Assembly: GCF_024600715.1 (NCBI RefSeq)
Contig: NZ_CP102332.1
Span: forward strand, 868,001-932,000
Length of the DNA: 64,000 nucleotides
Reading direction: 5' to 3'
From: Streptomyces changanensis
GTDB taxonomy: Bacteria; Actinomycetota; Actinomycetes; Streptomycetales; Streptomycetaceae
Shown: piece after piece, positions 31,885 through 40,294 of the stretch
How positions within the stretch are numbered: position 1 is the first letter of the stretch
Layout of the letters: each line of letters starts with the position of its first letter
Program-made: the position numbers and the translations under genes
Notes under the pieces: generated by a model
Told to the model about the DNA's origin: nothing
The model's input: only the letters and a program-made list of their open reading frames with translations
The model's database searches: none

Positions 31885-33411
31885 CTACGTGCGGTCGGCG
31901 GCCATGCCGGCCGCGTCGAGCAGGGCGGTGCCGACGATGAGGTCCGCGCCGCCGAACTCGGGGTCGTCGAGCTGCGTGCCGTCGTCGACGGCGAACAGGA
32001 GGCGCTCCTCGCCCTGGCGGTAGGCGGTGCCGACCGGGGGGCTCGCCGCGTGCACCGCGAGGAGGGCGACCAGGTAGGGCAGGTCGGGGTCCTTCCGGCG
32101 GGCCTCGGCGAGGAGCCCGGAGAGCCGGCGGGGCGCGTCGTGCTCCAGGTCGAGCAGCGCCATGGCCGTCTCGAGCTGTTCCTCGCTGAAGCGGCTGTCG
32201 TCGGGGGTGGCGATCAGATCCGGCTCGGGCATCTCCGCGCCGAGGTGCTCGCGCTCCGCGGGCGGGGTGAGGAGGAGGTCGACGAGGTCGCCGAGGCGTA
32301 CGGAGCCGGGGGTGCGCAGGCCCGTGCCGCGGGCGAAGTAGGCGTCGGTGACGCGGCCGGCCTGCTCCAGCGGGAGCGGCAGCAGGGGGGCGAGGAGCTG
32401 TCCGTACAGGTCGAGACCGGTCCGGGCGGCGGGCTGGGCGAAGGCCTGGCGGTCCTGCTCGGCGCGGAAGAGGGGCCCCGCCTCCAGAAGACGCGACTGG
32501 AGCTGCGTGTGGCGGCGGATGCAGTCCTTGACGATGTCGACGAGCTCGGCGGCGCGCCGCTTGTGCTCGGGCTCCTCCGCCTCGTCGCGGGCCTTGCGGA
32601 TGTTGGTGAGGATCGCGTTCTCGTGGCGGTAGCGGTCCGCGACGTGGTCCAGCGCCTCGTCGATCATGTCGGGGACCGTCTTGAGCCAGTCGACCGCGCG
32701 GACGTTGCGCCGGGTGGCCTCCAGGGTCTTGCGGAGGGTCTCGGCGTACTGCACGGTGCGGTACCGGGCCTGCTCGGCGGCGAGCTGGGCGTCGGCGAGC
32801 CGGCCCCGGCTGATCAGCACCTCCAGCTTGACCTCGGCGGCGATCTGGGCGCTGGTGACGTCGGTGTCGAGGGCGCCGACCAGGACGTTGACGGCTTCGT
32901 CGGTGGTGCGGAGGTAGACGTTGCCGCCGTACCCGGGCACCTCCTCGATGAGCTTGAAGTCGTAGTCCCGGCGGACGTAGACGCCGTCGACGCCGAAGGT
33001 GCCGTAGACGGCGCGGAAGCCGCGATCGACACTGCCGACGTTGATGAGGTTCTCCAGGACCCAGCGGGCGACGCGCTCGTGTTCGGCGGCCGGGCGGTGC
33101 GGGGCCTGGGCGGCGACGCGGGGCAGCAGACGGGCGACGATCTGCTCGTGGTCGGCGCCCGTGTCGAAGTCCATGTTGAGCGTGACGAGGTCGATCGCCG
33201 CGAGGGCGACCTCCGCCATGGCGTAGACCGAGTACTCGCCCGCCAGGTTCGCCTTGCGGGCGTCCAGGTCGTGCAGGGGCGCGGTGCAGGCGAGCGCGCG
33301 CAGGCGCCGCGCCAGCCCTTCGTCGGCGGCCGGGCCCTGCGCGGGCCGCGGCCCCGCGCTGAGCTGGGGCGGAACGAGTTCCGTCGGTTCCGTCGGGGCA
33401 GGCGAAGTCAC
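31885..33411 (-). CDS. Kleisin-like subunit of the SMC-like complex (MksF/JetA type)
   Basis: 508 residues from GTG 33411. The frame stays open far upstream through the GntR gene, but codon use and homology-like sequence begin here; no good ribosome site is seen, so a leaderless start is possible. The N-terminal winged-helix-like part (ANLAGEYSVYAMAEVALAAIDLV) is followed by a body with YGGNVYLRTTDEAVNVL and helices reading RTVQYAETLRKTLEATRRNV, then HENAILTNIRKARDEAEEPE. This order resembles JetA/MksF kleisins that bridge the SMC heads. It is the first gene of the three-gene operon. The call rests on gene order and pattern. Confidence 0.72.
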   Translation of the reverse strand: MTSPAPTEPTELVPPQLSAGPRPAQGPAADEGLARRLRALACTAPLHDLDARKANLAGEYSVYAMAEVALAAIDLVTLNMDFDTGADHEQIVARLLPRVAAQAPHRPAAEHERVARWVLENLINVGSVDRGFRAVYGTFGVDGVYVRRDYDFKLIEEVPGYGGNVYLRTTDEAVNVLVGALDTDVTSAQIAAEVKLEVLISRGRLADAQLAAEQARYRTVQYAETLRKTLEATRRNVRAVDWLKTVPDMIDEALDHVADRYRHENAILTNIRKARDEAEEPEHKRRAAELVDIVKDCIRRHTQLQSRLLEAGPLFRAEQDRQAFAQPAARTGLDLYGQLLAPLLPLPLEQAGRVTDAYFARGTGLRTPGSVRLGDLVDLLLTPPAEREHLGAEMPEPDLIATPDDSRFSEEQLETAMALLDLEHDAPRRLSGLLAEARRKDPDLPYLVALLAVHAASPPVGTAYRQGEERLLFAVDDGTQLDDPEFGGADLIVGTALLDAAGMAADRT

Positions 33412-33522
33412 GCTGCACAGAGTAGGTCCTCGTGGTGACAGCGGTCGAAACGGCGCGGGTCGGCGGGTGCGCGGGGCGGGACTTCGGGCCGGCTTCCGAG
33501 GCGGGGCCCGGGGCGTGCGTGG

Positions 33523-33612
33523 CGCAGGAGCGGAGGGCCGGGACGGGCGGGGGTGCAGGAGCGGAGGGCCGGGACGGGCGGGGGTGCAGGGGCGGAGGGC
33601 CGGGACGGGCGG
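33523..33612. repeat. 31-bp tandem repeat, about 3 copies
   Basis: The unit GCAGGAGCGGAGGGCCGGGA plus CGGGCGGGGGT begins at 33523, 33554 and 33585; the third copy differs at one base and is truncated. The array ends next to the stop codon of the GntR gene, within the 206-bp gap upstream of the JetA-like gene. The remaining 33412-33522 sequence shows no gene. Confidence 0.9.
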
Positions 33613-33617
33613 CGTGC

Positions 33618-34355
33618 TCAGTCCTGGGGCGGGGCGGCGTGCTCGGGTGCGGGGCGGGCGGCGTGCGCCACGCGCCGGGCGTACACGTCGACGAGCTGGG
33701 CGCGCGAGTCGTCGAGGTACGCGCCGAGGAGCCGCTCGGCCGTGGTGCGCTCCCCCGCCCGCAGCGCGTCGAGGATCTCCCGGTTGCGCGTCAGGTAGGG
33801 CTCGTGGAGGGCGTGCGGGTCGTCGACCACGTGGAAGGCGAGGCGGAGTTCGGCGAGGACGCCGCGCATCAGCTCGTCGGTGCGCTCGCTCCCGGCGAGG
33901 GCGACCAGCTCGCGGTGGAAGTGGATGTTGGCGGTGGACACGCCCTTCCAGTCGCCGACGCGGGCGTGCCGTTCCCCTTCCGCGACGGCGTCGGCCAGCC
34001 CGTCGAGGGCGAACGGCGGGTCGCCGAGGTCGTGTACGACGGCGCACTCGACGAGTTGGCGGATGCGGTAGATGTCGACGACGTCGTCGACGGCGAGGAC
34101 GCGGACGAACACGCCGCGGTTCAGCTCGTGCACGAGCAGACGCTCGTGGGTGAGCAGGCGGAACGCCTCGCGCAGGGTGTTGCGGGAGACGCCGAGCGCG
34201 CCGCCGATGCCGTCCTCGGACAGCCGGGTCCCGGGCGGGAAGTACCCCTCCGCGATGCGCGTGCGCAGGATGTCCGCCACCCGCTCGGCGGTGCTCGTGC
34301 GCCCCAGCAGCGCGCGGTCCTCGGCCAGTCCGCCGCTCGTCGTTCCCACCGGCAC
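33618..34355 (-). CDS. GntR-family regulator, FadR/FCD type, of the 5-oxoproline module
   Basis: 245 residues from GTG 34355, with GGGAGGG 6 bp upstream. The N-terminal winged helix-turn-helix (about 20-88) includes GTRLSEDGIGGALGVSRNTL and FRLLTHERLLV. The C-terminal FCD ligand domain (about 95-225) has the metal-site histidines in NIHFHRELVALAG and the arginine/histidine set near RLAFHVVDD. It is divergent from the transporter-pxpABC operon, and a perfect palindrome of the TNGTNNNACNA class lies between. It most likely represses that operon until an effector such as 5-oxoproline binds; the effector is inferred from context. Confidence 0.9.
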   Translation of the reverse strand: MPVGTTSGGLAEDRALLGRTSTAERVADILRTRIAEGYFPPGTRLSEDGIGGALGVSRNTLREAFRLLTHERLLVHELNRGVFVRVLAVDDVVDIYRIRQLVECAVVHDLGDPPFALDGLADAVAEGERHARVGDWKGVSTANIHFHRELVALAGSERTDELMRGVLAELRLAFHVVDDPHALHEPYLTRNREILDALRAGERTTAERLLGAYLDDSRAQLVDVYARRVAHAARPAPEHAAPPQD

Positions 34356-34460
34356 CGTCGTCCCTCCCGTGGAGCCCCAGCCCGCCTGCCGTCGCCATCG
34401 TAGATCCGGGTCGAGGACGGGCGGTCGGAGGTGCCGGGACGGTTGTCCACAGCCCTTGTC

Positions 34461-34477
34461 GGATCGTTCAACGATCC
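34461..34477. promoter_or_regulatory. GntR/FadR-type operator palindrome
   Basis: GGATCGTT-C-AACGATCC is a perfect 17-bp palindrome with one central base. Its core TCGTTCAACGA fits the FadR-subfamily consensus TNGTNNNACNA exactly. It lies 106 bp before the GntR start and 85 bp before the transporter start. It is the best candidate site for autoregulation and control of the operon. Confidence 0.75.
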
Positions 34478-34561
34478 TCTACGTTGTCGGACACCGCACG
34501 GCCCGCTCGGCACCATCCACGGCACAGCCCAGGCACGCTCCTCACCCTCTGCGAGGTGCAG

Positions 34562-35890
34562 ATGAGTACGACCCGGAAGACTCCGACGAGCCAGGACGCC
34601 GCGTCCGCAGGACCGCAGCCGCAGCTGCAGCCGCCGGAAGGGGAGCCGCCGCGGGGCGGCGAGCGGCCGTTCGCGTGGCTGCGCGCGCTCGGGCCGCGCG
34701 GCCGCCGTGCCTTCGCCGGCGCGTTCGGCGGGTACGCCCTGGACTCCTACGACTTCTTCACGCTGCCGCTGAGCATGGTGGCCATCGCCGCCTACTTCGG
34801 CCTCGACAGCGGCCAGACCGGGCTGCTGACCACCGTCACGCTGGTCGTGTCGGCCGTCGGTGGCGCCCTCGCCGGGATCCTGGCCGACCGGATCGGCCGC
34901 GTGCGCGCGCTGATGATCACCGTCATGACGTACGCGGTCTTCACGGTCGCCTGCGGTTTCGCGACGGACTACGGGACGCTGCTGGTCTTCCGTGCCCTGC
35001 AGGGCCTCGGCTTCGGCGGCGAGTGGGCGGTCGGCGCGATCCTCGTCGCCGAGTACGCGTCCGCGCGGCACCGGGGGCGCACCCTGGGCGGCGTGCAGAG
35101 CGCGTGGGCGGCCGGCTGGGCGCTCGCCGTCGTCGTGTACACCCTGGTCTTCCACTTCCTGGACCCCGACACCGCGTGGCGCGTGATGTTCTGGACGGGC
35201 GCGCTGCCCGCGCTCCTGGTGGTCTACGTCCGGCGGAACGTGCGGGACGCCCCGGAGGCCGAGCGGATCCGGCGGGCCAGTGCCCGGCGCGGTTCGTTCG
35301 CGGAGATCTTCCGCTCCCGGCTGGGGCGCACCACGCTGTTCGCGGTGCTGCTGTCCACCGGTGTGCAGGGCGGTTACTACACACTGGCCACATGGGTGCC
35401 CACCTACCTCAAGACGGAGCGCGGCCTCACCGTCGTCGGCACCGGCGGCTACCTGGCGTTCCTCATATCCGGCGCCTTCATCGGCTACCTGACCGGCGGG
35501 TACCTGACGGACCGGCTCGGCCGGAAGCGGAACATCGCGCTGTTCGCCGTCCTGTCGGCGGTGTGCATCGTGGCGTACACGAACATCCCCGCCGGGGCGG
35601 ACGGGCTGGTGCTCGTCCTCGGCTTCCCGCTCGGGTTCTGCATGTCCGCGATCTTCAGCGGTTTCGGTTCGTTCCTCGCCGAGCTCTACCCGACGTCGGT
35701 GCGCGGCACGGGGCAGGGGTTCACGTACAACACGGGCCGCGCGGTGGGGGCGTTCTTCCCGACGCTGGTCGGCTTCCTCGCCGGGAGTTGGGGCGTCGGC
35801 GGGGCCCTGGTGTTCGGGGCGGTGGGGTACGGCATCGCCGTGCTGGCCCTGCTCGGGCTGCCCGAGACGCGCGGACGGGAGCTGTCGTGA
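34562..35890 (+). CDS. MFS transporter (probable 5-oxoproline/organic acid uptake)
   Basis: 442 residues from ATG 34562, chosen for GAGGTG 6 bp upstream. Twelve membrane helices are expected. The MFS loop 2-3 motif is GILADRIGRVRALM and its repeat is GGYLTDRLGRKRNI. RALQGLGFGGEWAVGAILVAEY and LYPTSVRGTG are typical of the metabolite:H+ symporter branch (sialate, aromatic acid, citrate carriers). The operon position ahead of pxpABC suggests it imports 5-oxoproline or a related acid, which is inference. A stretch YNTGRAVGAFFPTLVGFLA marks helix 10-11. pxpA begins 67 bp later. Confidence 0.88.
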   Translation: MSTTRKTPTSQDAASAGPQPQLQPPEGEPPRGGERPFAWLRALGPRGRRAFAGAFGGYALDSYDFFTLPLSMVAIAAYFGLDSGQTGLLTTVTLVVSAVGGALAGILADRIGRVRALMITVMTYAVFTVACGFATDYGTLLVFRALQGLGFGGEWAVGAILVAEYASARHRGRTLGGVQSAWAAGWALAVVVYTLVFHFLDPDTAWRVMFWTGALPALLVVYVRRNVRDAPEAERIRRASARRGSFAEIFRSRLGRTTLFAVLLSTGVQGGYYTLATWVPTYLKTERGLTVVGTGGYLAFLISGAFIGYLTGGYLTDRLGRKRNIALFAVLSAVCIVAYTNIPAGADGLVLVLGFPLGFCMSAIFSGFGSFLAELYPTSVRGTGQGFTYNTGRAVGAFFPTLVGFLAGSWGVGGALVFGAVGYGIAVLALLGLPETRGRELS

Positions 35891-35957
35891 CGGATGGTGG
35901 AGGAGGGGCGGTGCGCGCTCCTGCCGTACGAACGGAATTCCGGAGGGGTCGACGGAC

Positions 35958-36722
35958 GTGACCTGGGCATCGATGGACCTCAACGCCGATCTCGGTGAGG
36001 GCTTCGGCCGCTGGCGGCTGACCGACGACGAACAGCTCCTGTCGGTGGTGACCAGCGCGAACGTGGCCTGCGGCTTCCACGCGGGCGACGCGGTGACGAT
36101 GCGCCGCGTGTGCGCCCTCGCCGCCGAGCGGGGGGTGCGCATCGGCGCCCAGGTCTCCTACCGCGACCTCGCCGGCTTCGGGCGGCGGGCCATGGACGTA
36201 CCGCCGGACGAGCTGGCGGCCGAGGTGGCCTACCAGATCGGCGCACTGGAGGTCTTCGCTCGGGCGGCCGGGGCGGCGGTGGCGTACGTCAAGCCGCACG
36301 GCGCCCTGTACAACCGCGTGGTGCGGGACGGCGTGCAGGCCCGTGCCGTGGTCGAGGGGGTGCTGCTGGCCGGCGGGGGGCTGCCCCTGCTGTGCCTGCC
36401 CGGTTCGGCGCTGCACCGGAGCGCCGGGGAAGTGGGGCTGCCGGTGGTGGCGGAGGCGTTCGCGGACCGGGCGTACACGGCGGACGGCACCCTCGTGCCG
36501 CGGACGGAGGAGGGCGCCGTCCTGCACGACCCGGCGGAGGTGGTGGAGCGGTCCGTGGCCATCGCGCGGTCCGGGACGGTGACCTCGCACGGCGGACGGC
36601 CCGTCCCCGTCCGGGCCCGGTCGCTGTGCGTGCACGGCGACACCCCCGGGGCCGTGGAGCTGGCCCGGCGGGTGCGGGCGGCGCTGGAGGACGCCGGCGT
36701 CCGGGTGGAGGCGTTCGCATGA
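35958..36722 (+). CDS. pxpA: 5-oxoprolinase subunit A (LamB/YcsF family)
   Basis: 254 residues from GTG 35958, which has GGAGGGG 9 bp upstream; ATG 35973 is less well placed. The family pattern is intact: DLNADLGEGFGRW, SANVACGFHAGD, GAQVSYRDLAGFGRR, YVKPHGALYN and VCVHGDTPGA-like LCVHGDTPGA. PxpA with PxpB and PxpC forms the prokaryotic ATP-dependent 5-oxoprolinase, which opens 5-oxoproline to glutamate. The stop overlaps the pxpB ATG by 4 bp. It is cytosolic. Confidence 0.95.
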   Translation: MTWASMDLNADLGEGFGRWRLTDDEQLLSVVTSANVACGFHAGDAVTMRRVCALAAERGVRIGAQVSYRDLAGFGRRAMDVPPDELAAEVAYQIGALEVFARAAGAAVAYVKPHGALYNRVVRDGVQARAVVEGVLLAGGGLPLLCLPGSALHRSAGEVGLPVVAEAFADRAYTADGTLVPRTEEGAVLHDPAEVVERSVAIARSGTVTSHGGRPVPVRARSLCVHGDTPGAVELARRVRAALEDAGVRVEAFA

Positions 36723-37336
36723 GGGCCCTCGAGGTGGGCGAGCGGGCGTTGCTGCTGGAGTTCCGGGACGGCGAGGAGACCGGCGCCTTCCACGCCGAGC
36801 TGCTGCGGCGACGGGCGGCGGGGGCGCTGCCCGCCGTGCGGGATGTCGTCCCGGCGGCGCGGACCGTGCTGCTGGACGGCGTGGCCGATCCCCGGCGGCT
36901 GGCCGCCGAGATGGCGGCGTGGGAGGTGCCGCCGCCGCGGTGGCGCGCGCAGCCGGTGGTCGAGCTGCCGGTCCGGTACGACGGGCCGGACCTCGCCGAG
37001 GTGGCCGGGGTGTGGGGCGTGGCGCCCCGTGAGGTGCCGCGGATCCACGCGGGGGCCGAGTACCGGGTGGCGTTCTGCGGGTTCGCGCCGGGCTTCGGCT
37101 ATCTGACGGGGCTGCCGGAGCGGTACGCCGTGCCGCGCCGGTCCACACCGCGGACGGCCGTGCCGGCCGGTTCGGTCGGGCTGGCCGGTCCGTACACGGG
37201 TGTGTACCCGCGTTCGTCGCCCGGTGGGTGGCAGCTCGTCGGGACGACGGACGCCCTGCTGTGGGATCCGGCGCGGGAGCCGGCGGCGCTGCTGGCGCCG
37301 GGCACGCGGGTGCGGTTCGTGGAGGGGGCCGGGTGA
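36719..37336 (+). CDS. pxpB: 5-oxoprolinase subunit B (KipI family)
   Basis: 205 residues from ATG 36719, overlapping the pxpA stop (ATGA). The carboxyltransferase domain subdomain C/D pattern is clear: HAGAEYRVAFCGFAPGFGYLTGLP, then VPRRSTPRTAVPAGSVGLAG and YPRSSPGGWQLVGTT. KipI in Bacillus also inhibits a sporulation kinase, but in this operon the oxoprolinase role is the natural one. It forms the active site with PxpC. Confidence 0.95.
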   Translation: MRALEVGERALLLEFRDGEETGAFHAELLRRRAAGALPAVRDVVPAARTVLLDGVADPRRLAAEMAAWEVPPPRWRAQPVVELPVRYDGPDLAEVAGVWGVAPREVPRIHAGAEYRVAFCGFAPGFGYLTGLPERYAVPRRSTPRTAVPAGSVGLAGPYTGVYPRSSPGGWQLVGTTDALLWDPAREPAALLAPGTRVRFVEGAG

Positions 37337-38208
37337 CGGAACGGGCCTTCACGGTCGTCCGCGCCGGGGCGCTCACCACGGTGCAGGACCGGGGGCGCGC
37401 CGGCTACGCCCACCTCGGGGTGCCGCGCTCCGGCGCGCTCGACCCGTACGCCGCGGCCCTGGCCAACCGGCTGGTGGGCAACGACGACGGGGCGGCCGTC
37501 CTGGAGACGACCCTCACCGGCTGCGCGGTGCGGCCGAGGTGCGCGGTGGCCGTGGCGGTGGGCGGCGCGCCCTGCCCGGTCGCCGTGGACGGGCGCCCGG
37601 CGGCGTGGGGCGCTGCGGTGCGGGTCCCGGCCGGCGCGGTACTGGACGTGGGTACCGCCGGGCGGGGCCTGCGGTCGTACGTGGCGTTCGCCGGCGGTGT
37701 GGCCGCGGAAGCGGTGCTGGGCAGCCGTTCGACGGACCTGTTGTCGGGGTTGGGGCCCGCGCCGCTCGTGGACGGGGCGGTGCTGGCACTGGGGGCTCCG
37801 CCGTCCGGGCGCGCCCACTTCGAGGCGGCTCCCTGGCCGGGCGTACCCGACGAGCTGGTCCTGCGCGTGCGGTGGGGGCCCCGGGCCGACTGGTTCGCCG
37901 ACGGGGCGCTGCGCACCCTCACCTCCCGCCCGTACCGCGTGTCGGCGGCGTCCAACCGCATCGGCCTGCGCGTCCAGGGCCCTCCGCTGGAGCGCGCGAG
38001 GGCCGGGGAGCTGCCCAGCGAGGGCATGGTGCTGGGCGCCGTACAGGTGCCGCCGGACGGTCTGCCGGTGGTGTTCCTGGCGGACCATCCGACGACCGGC
38101 GGCTACCCGGTGGTGGCCGTCGTCCACGAGCCCGATCTGGCGGCGGCCGCGCAGGCGAGGCCGGGGACGCCGGTGCGGTTCGTGGGCGCGGGCGGCGGCG
38201 CGCGGTGA
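37333..38208 (+). CDS. pxpC: 5-oxoprolinase subunit C (KipA family)
   Basis: 291 residues from GTG 37333, overlapping the pxpB stop by 4 bp (GTGA). The carboxyltransferase domain A/B pattern is intact: GALTTVQDRGRAGYAHLGVPRSGALD, ANRLVGNDDGAAVLE, RSYVAFAGGV and LADHPTTGGYPVVAVV. It ends the transporter-pxpABC operon. Together the operon turns imported or internally formed 5-oxoproline into glutamate at the cost of ATP. Confidence 0.95.
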   Translation: MTERAFTVVRAGALTTVQDRGRAGYAHLGVPRSGALDPYAAALANRLVGNDDGAAVLETTLTGCAVRPRCAVAVAVGGAPCPVAVDGRPAAWGAAVRVPAGAVLDVGTAGRGLRSYVAFAGGVAAEAVLGSRSTDLLSGLGPAPLVDGAVLALGAPPSGRAHFEAAPWPGVPDELVLRVRWGPRADWFADGALRTLTSRPYRVSAASNRIGLRVQGPPLERARAGELPSEGMVLGAVQVPPDGLPVVFLADHPTTGGYPVVAVVHEPDLAAAAQARPGTPVRFVGAGGGAR

Positions 38209-38597
38209 GACCGGGTGAGGGCTCCGGCGGGGCCCCGGGGCTCCCCCACGCCTCCGCCGGGCCTCCGGGAGCCACCCGCCGACGCCCCTGCGGCGCACCG
38301 GAGCCCCAGGCAGCTGCTGCCCCGGCTTTGTGGCCGCGCCGAGCGGGCTGCGTGCCGGGGAAGACCGCATGCCGGGCGCGCTGCGTACCGGGTGGACCAC
38401 CTTCCGGAGGGCCGCCTGCCGGGCGGACCGGCCCGGGGACCGTACGTCCGGAGGGCTGCGCGCCCGGAGGACCGCCTGCGTACCGGGAGGACCGCCTGCC
38501 CGGGGGCCAGCCTGCCGGGCGGGCCGTGTGCCGGGGCCCCGGGCGGGCCGTGTGCCGGGGGCCCCGGGTGGGCCGTGTGCCGGGGGCCCCGGGTGGG
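38209..38597. repeat. GC-rich intergenic space with a 24/25-bp tandem repeat
   Basis: No gene is visible in these 389 bp between the convergent pxpC and HEAT-repeat genes. The part next to the HEAT gene (38521-38597) is three copies of GGGCCGTGTGCCGGGGCCCC plus a GGGYG tail, starting at 38521, 38545 and 38570. Irregular CCGCCTGCCGGGCGG-like hairpins in 38400-38520 could end transcription from either side. Confidence 0.8.
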
Positions 38598-40016
38598 TCA
38601 GACGGCGGGCGCGTCGGGGCCTATGCGGCTGCGGACGGCCGTCTGTACCTCGTCCTCTTCCACGGGGTCGGCGGCGAGCCGGCGCAGCCGTTCGGCGACG
38701 CGCACGTCCCCGGTCTCGGCGTGCCGGGCGGCGATCTCCCGGGTGGTCTCCTCGCAGTCCCACAGGCACTCGACGGCGAAGCCGGTGGGGAAGGTCGCGT
38801 CGGTGGCGGCGAGGGCGCGGGCGGTGCGGCCGCGCAGTTCGGACGAGGCGGTCTCGCGGTAGACGTGGCGCAGGACGGGCGCGGCGCAGCCGATGCCCAG
38901 GCGGCCGGCGCCGTCGACGAGGGGGTAGAGGGAGGGCGCGTCCGGGCCGTCGGTGCGGACGGCCTGGCGGAGCGCGCCGAGGACCAGCGGGGCGTCCTGT
39001 TCGCCGCCGCGGGCGGCGAGGACGCCGGCGGCCGAGGCGCCGAGGGCGTCGGGCCGGTGCACCCAGCCCCGGGCGCGGTCGACGGCGGCCTCGCCGCACA
39101 TGCGCTCGAAGGCGGCGACGGCCGCTTCGGAGACCGTGCGGGACGGGTCACCCGCCGCTGCCTCGATCAGGTCGAGCACGGCCGGGTCACGGGACTCGGC
39201 GAGGTAGTGCAGGGAGGCGCAGCGGGCACCGTCGGAGCCGCTGCGGGCGGCGTCCAGGATCAGGGGCCGGTCGTCGGGGCCCGCCACCGCGTTGAGGCAG
39301 CGGGCGGCCGGGCCGTGCAGGACGCTGCCGCGCTCCAGGCCCTCCTGCGCCCAGTCGAAGACGGCCTGGACGCTCCACCCGGGACGCGGCCCGGTGGGGC
39401 TCATCTGCCGCTGCCACCGGGCGAAGGAGCCCTGTTCCCGGGCGGCGCGCACGCGGCCGCCCACGGTGTCGCGGGGGTCGTCGCCCCACAGCCGCCACGG
39501 GCGGGGCTCGTAGGCGTCGCGGACCGTGGCCGCCAGCGCGGCCTCGCCGTCCGGCGTGGCCGGGAAGCGGGCGAGGACGGCGTCGGCGAGGCCGCGCAGC
39601 GCGGTGTCCTCGTCGCGGAGGGCCAGCTCGTCGAGGGCCCAGGCCCAGTTGGTGCCGGTCGCCGTGTAGCGGCGCAGCAGCAGGAGGGCGTCGCGGCGGC
39701 CGTACGAGGCGAGGTGGCCCAGCACCGACAGCGCGAGGCCGGTCCGGCACTCCTCGGTGTCGAGGGTGTCCTCGACACCGAACAGGTGGGCCTCGACCGC
39801 GTCCAGACCGCCGTGCAGGTCCAGGTAGAGGCGGGCGTAGTAGAGGGAGCGGTTCTCGACCTGCCAGTCCTGGCGGGGGTCGTGGAGCACGCAGTGGTCG
39901 AGGGCGGCGAGGGCTTCGGCACGGGGCGCGGCGAGCGCGTGCAGCGTGCCGTCACCGCGGCCCCTCTGCAGCAGACCGAGCAGGGTGCCGCTCGGCGCTA
40001 TGACTGGTTCGAACAT
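38598..40016 (-). CDS. HEAT-repeat protein
   Basis: 472 residues from ATG 40016. It is mostly helical, with recurring pairs such as DRPLILDAARSGSDGARCASLHYLAES, DPAVLDLIEAAAGDPSRTVSEAAVAAF and APVLRHVYRETASSELRGRTARAL, which read as HEAT/PBS-lyase-like repeats in the second half. The N-terminal half has HCVLHDPRQDWQVENRSLYYARLYLDLH, a pattern conserved in Streptomyces homologues. HEAT solenoids bind proteins or nucleic acids; no catalytic motif is visible. Its partner is not known. It lies on the same strand as the ankyrin gene 278 bp upstream. Confidence 0.85.
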   Translation of the reverse strand: MFEPVIAPSGTLLGLLQRGRGDGTLHALAAPRAEALAALDHCVLHDPRQDWQVENRSLYYARLYLDLHGGLDAVEAHLFGVEDTLDTEECRTGLALSVLGHLASYGRRDALLLLRRYTATGTNWAWALDELALRDEDTALRGLADAVLARFPATPDGEAALAATVRDAYEPRPWRLWGDDPRDTVGGRVRAAREQGSFARWQRQMSPTGPRPGWSVQAVFDWAQEGLERGSVLHGPAARCLNAVAGPDDRPLILDAARSGSDGARCASLHYLAESRDPAVLDLIEAAAGDPSRTVSEAAVAAFERMCGEAAVDRARGWVHRPDALGASAAGVLAARGGEQDAPLVLGALRQAVRTDGPDAPSLYPLVDGAGRLGIGCAAPVLRHVYRETASSELRGRTARALAATDATFPTGFAVECLWDCEETTREIAARHAETGDVRVAERLRRLAADPVEEDEVQTAVRSRIGPDAPAV

Positions 40017-40294
40017 GGAAAACGCCTCACATCAAGCTGTCGACGCAACGGGCGCGGTCGGGTGTCCCGAAGCAACCGGGTGGGTTGGTCGCCGGTGATC
40101 GGCTAGGCCGCGCGGGAACAACATGAGGAGCCGCCCGTCGTCTTCTGCCTGGTGTCGACCATCTTCCTCTGCCTCTGCCTTCTCATCGGTGGCCCCGTGC
40201 GGGCCCGTCGTCATGATGACCCAGCGTTTTCTCCGCCGCGACCACATTTACGGCGCCGTGTCCGTCCGGGGTTCGCTGCCCGTTCCCGGGCCGT

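Noticed and set aside
25984-33411. Complete Wadjet plasmid defence system
   Set aside because: No JetD nuclease is adjacent or elsewhere in the window, so only the SMC-type core can be claimed.
31885-34398. Open frame of 837 codons reading from the GntR region into the JetA-like gene
   Set aside because: The upstream third lies antisense-like over the GntR gene frame, is rich in Arg/Pro/Ala noise, and has no ribosome site. The kleisin-like protein starts at GTG 33411.
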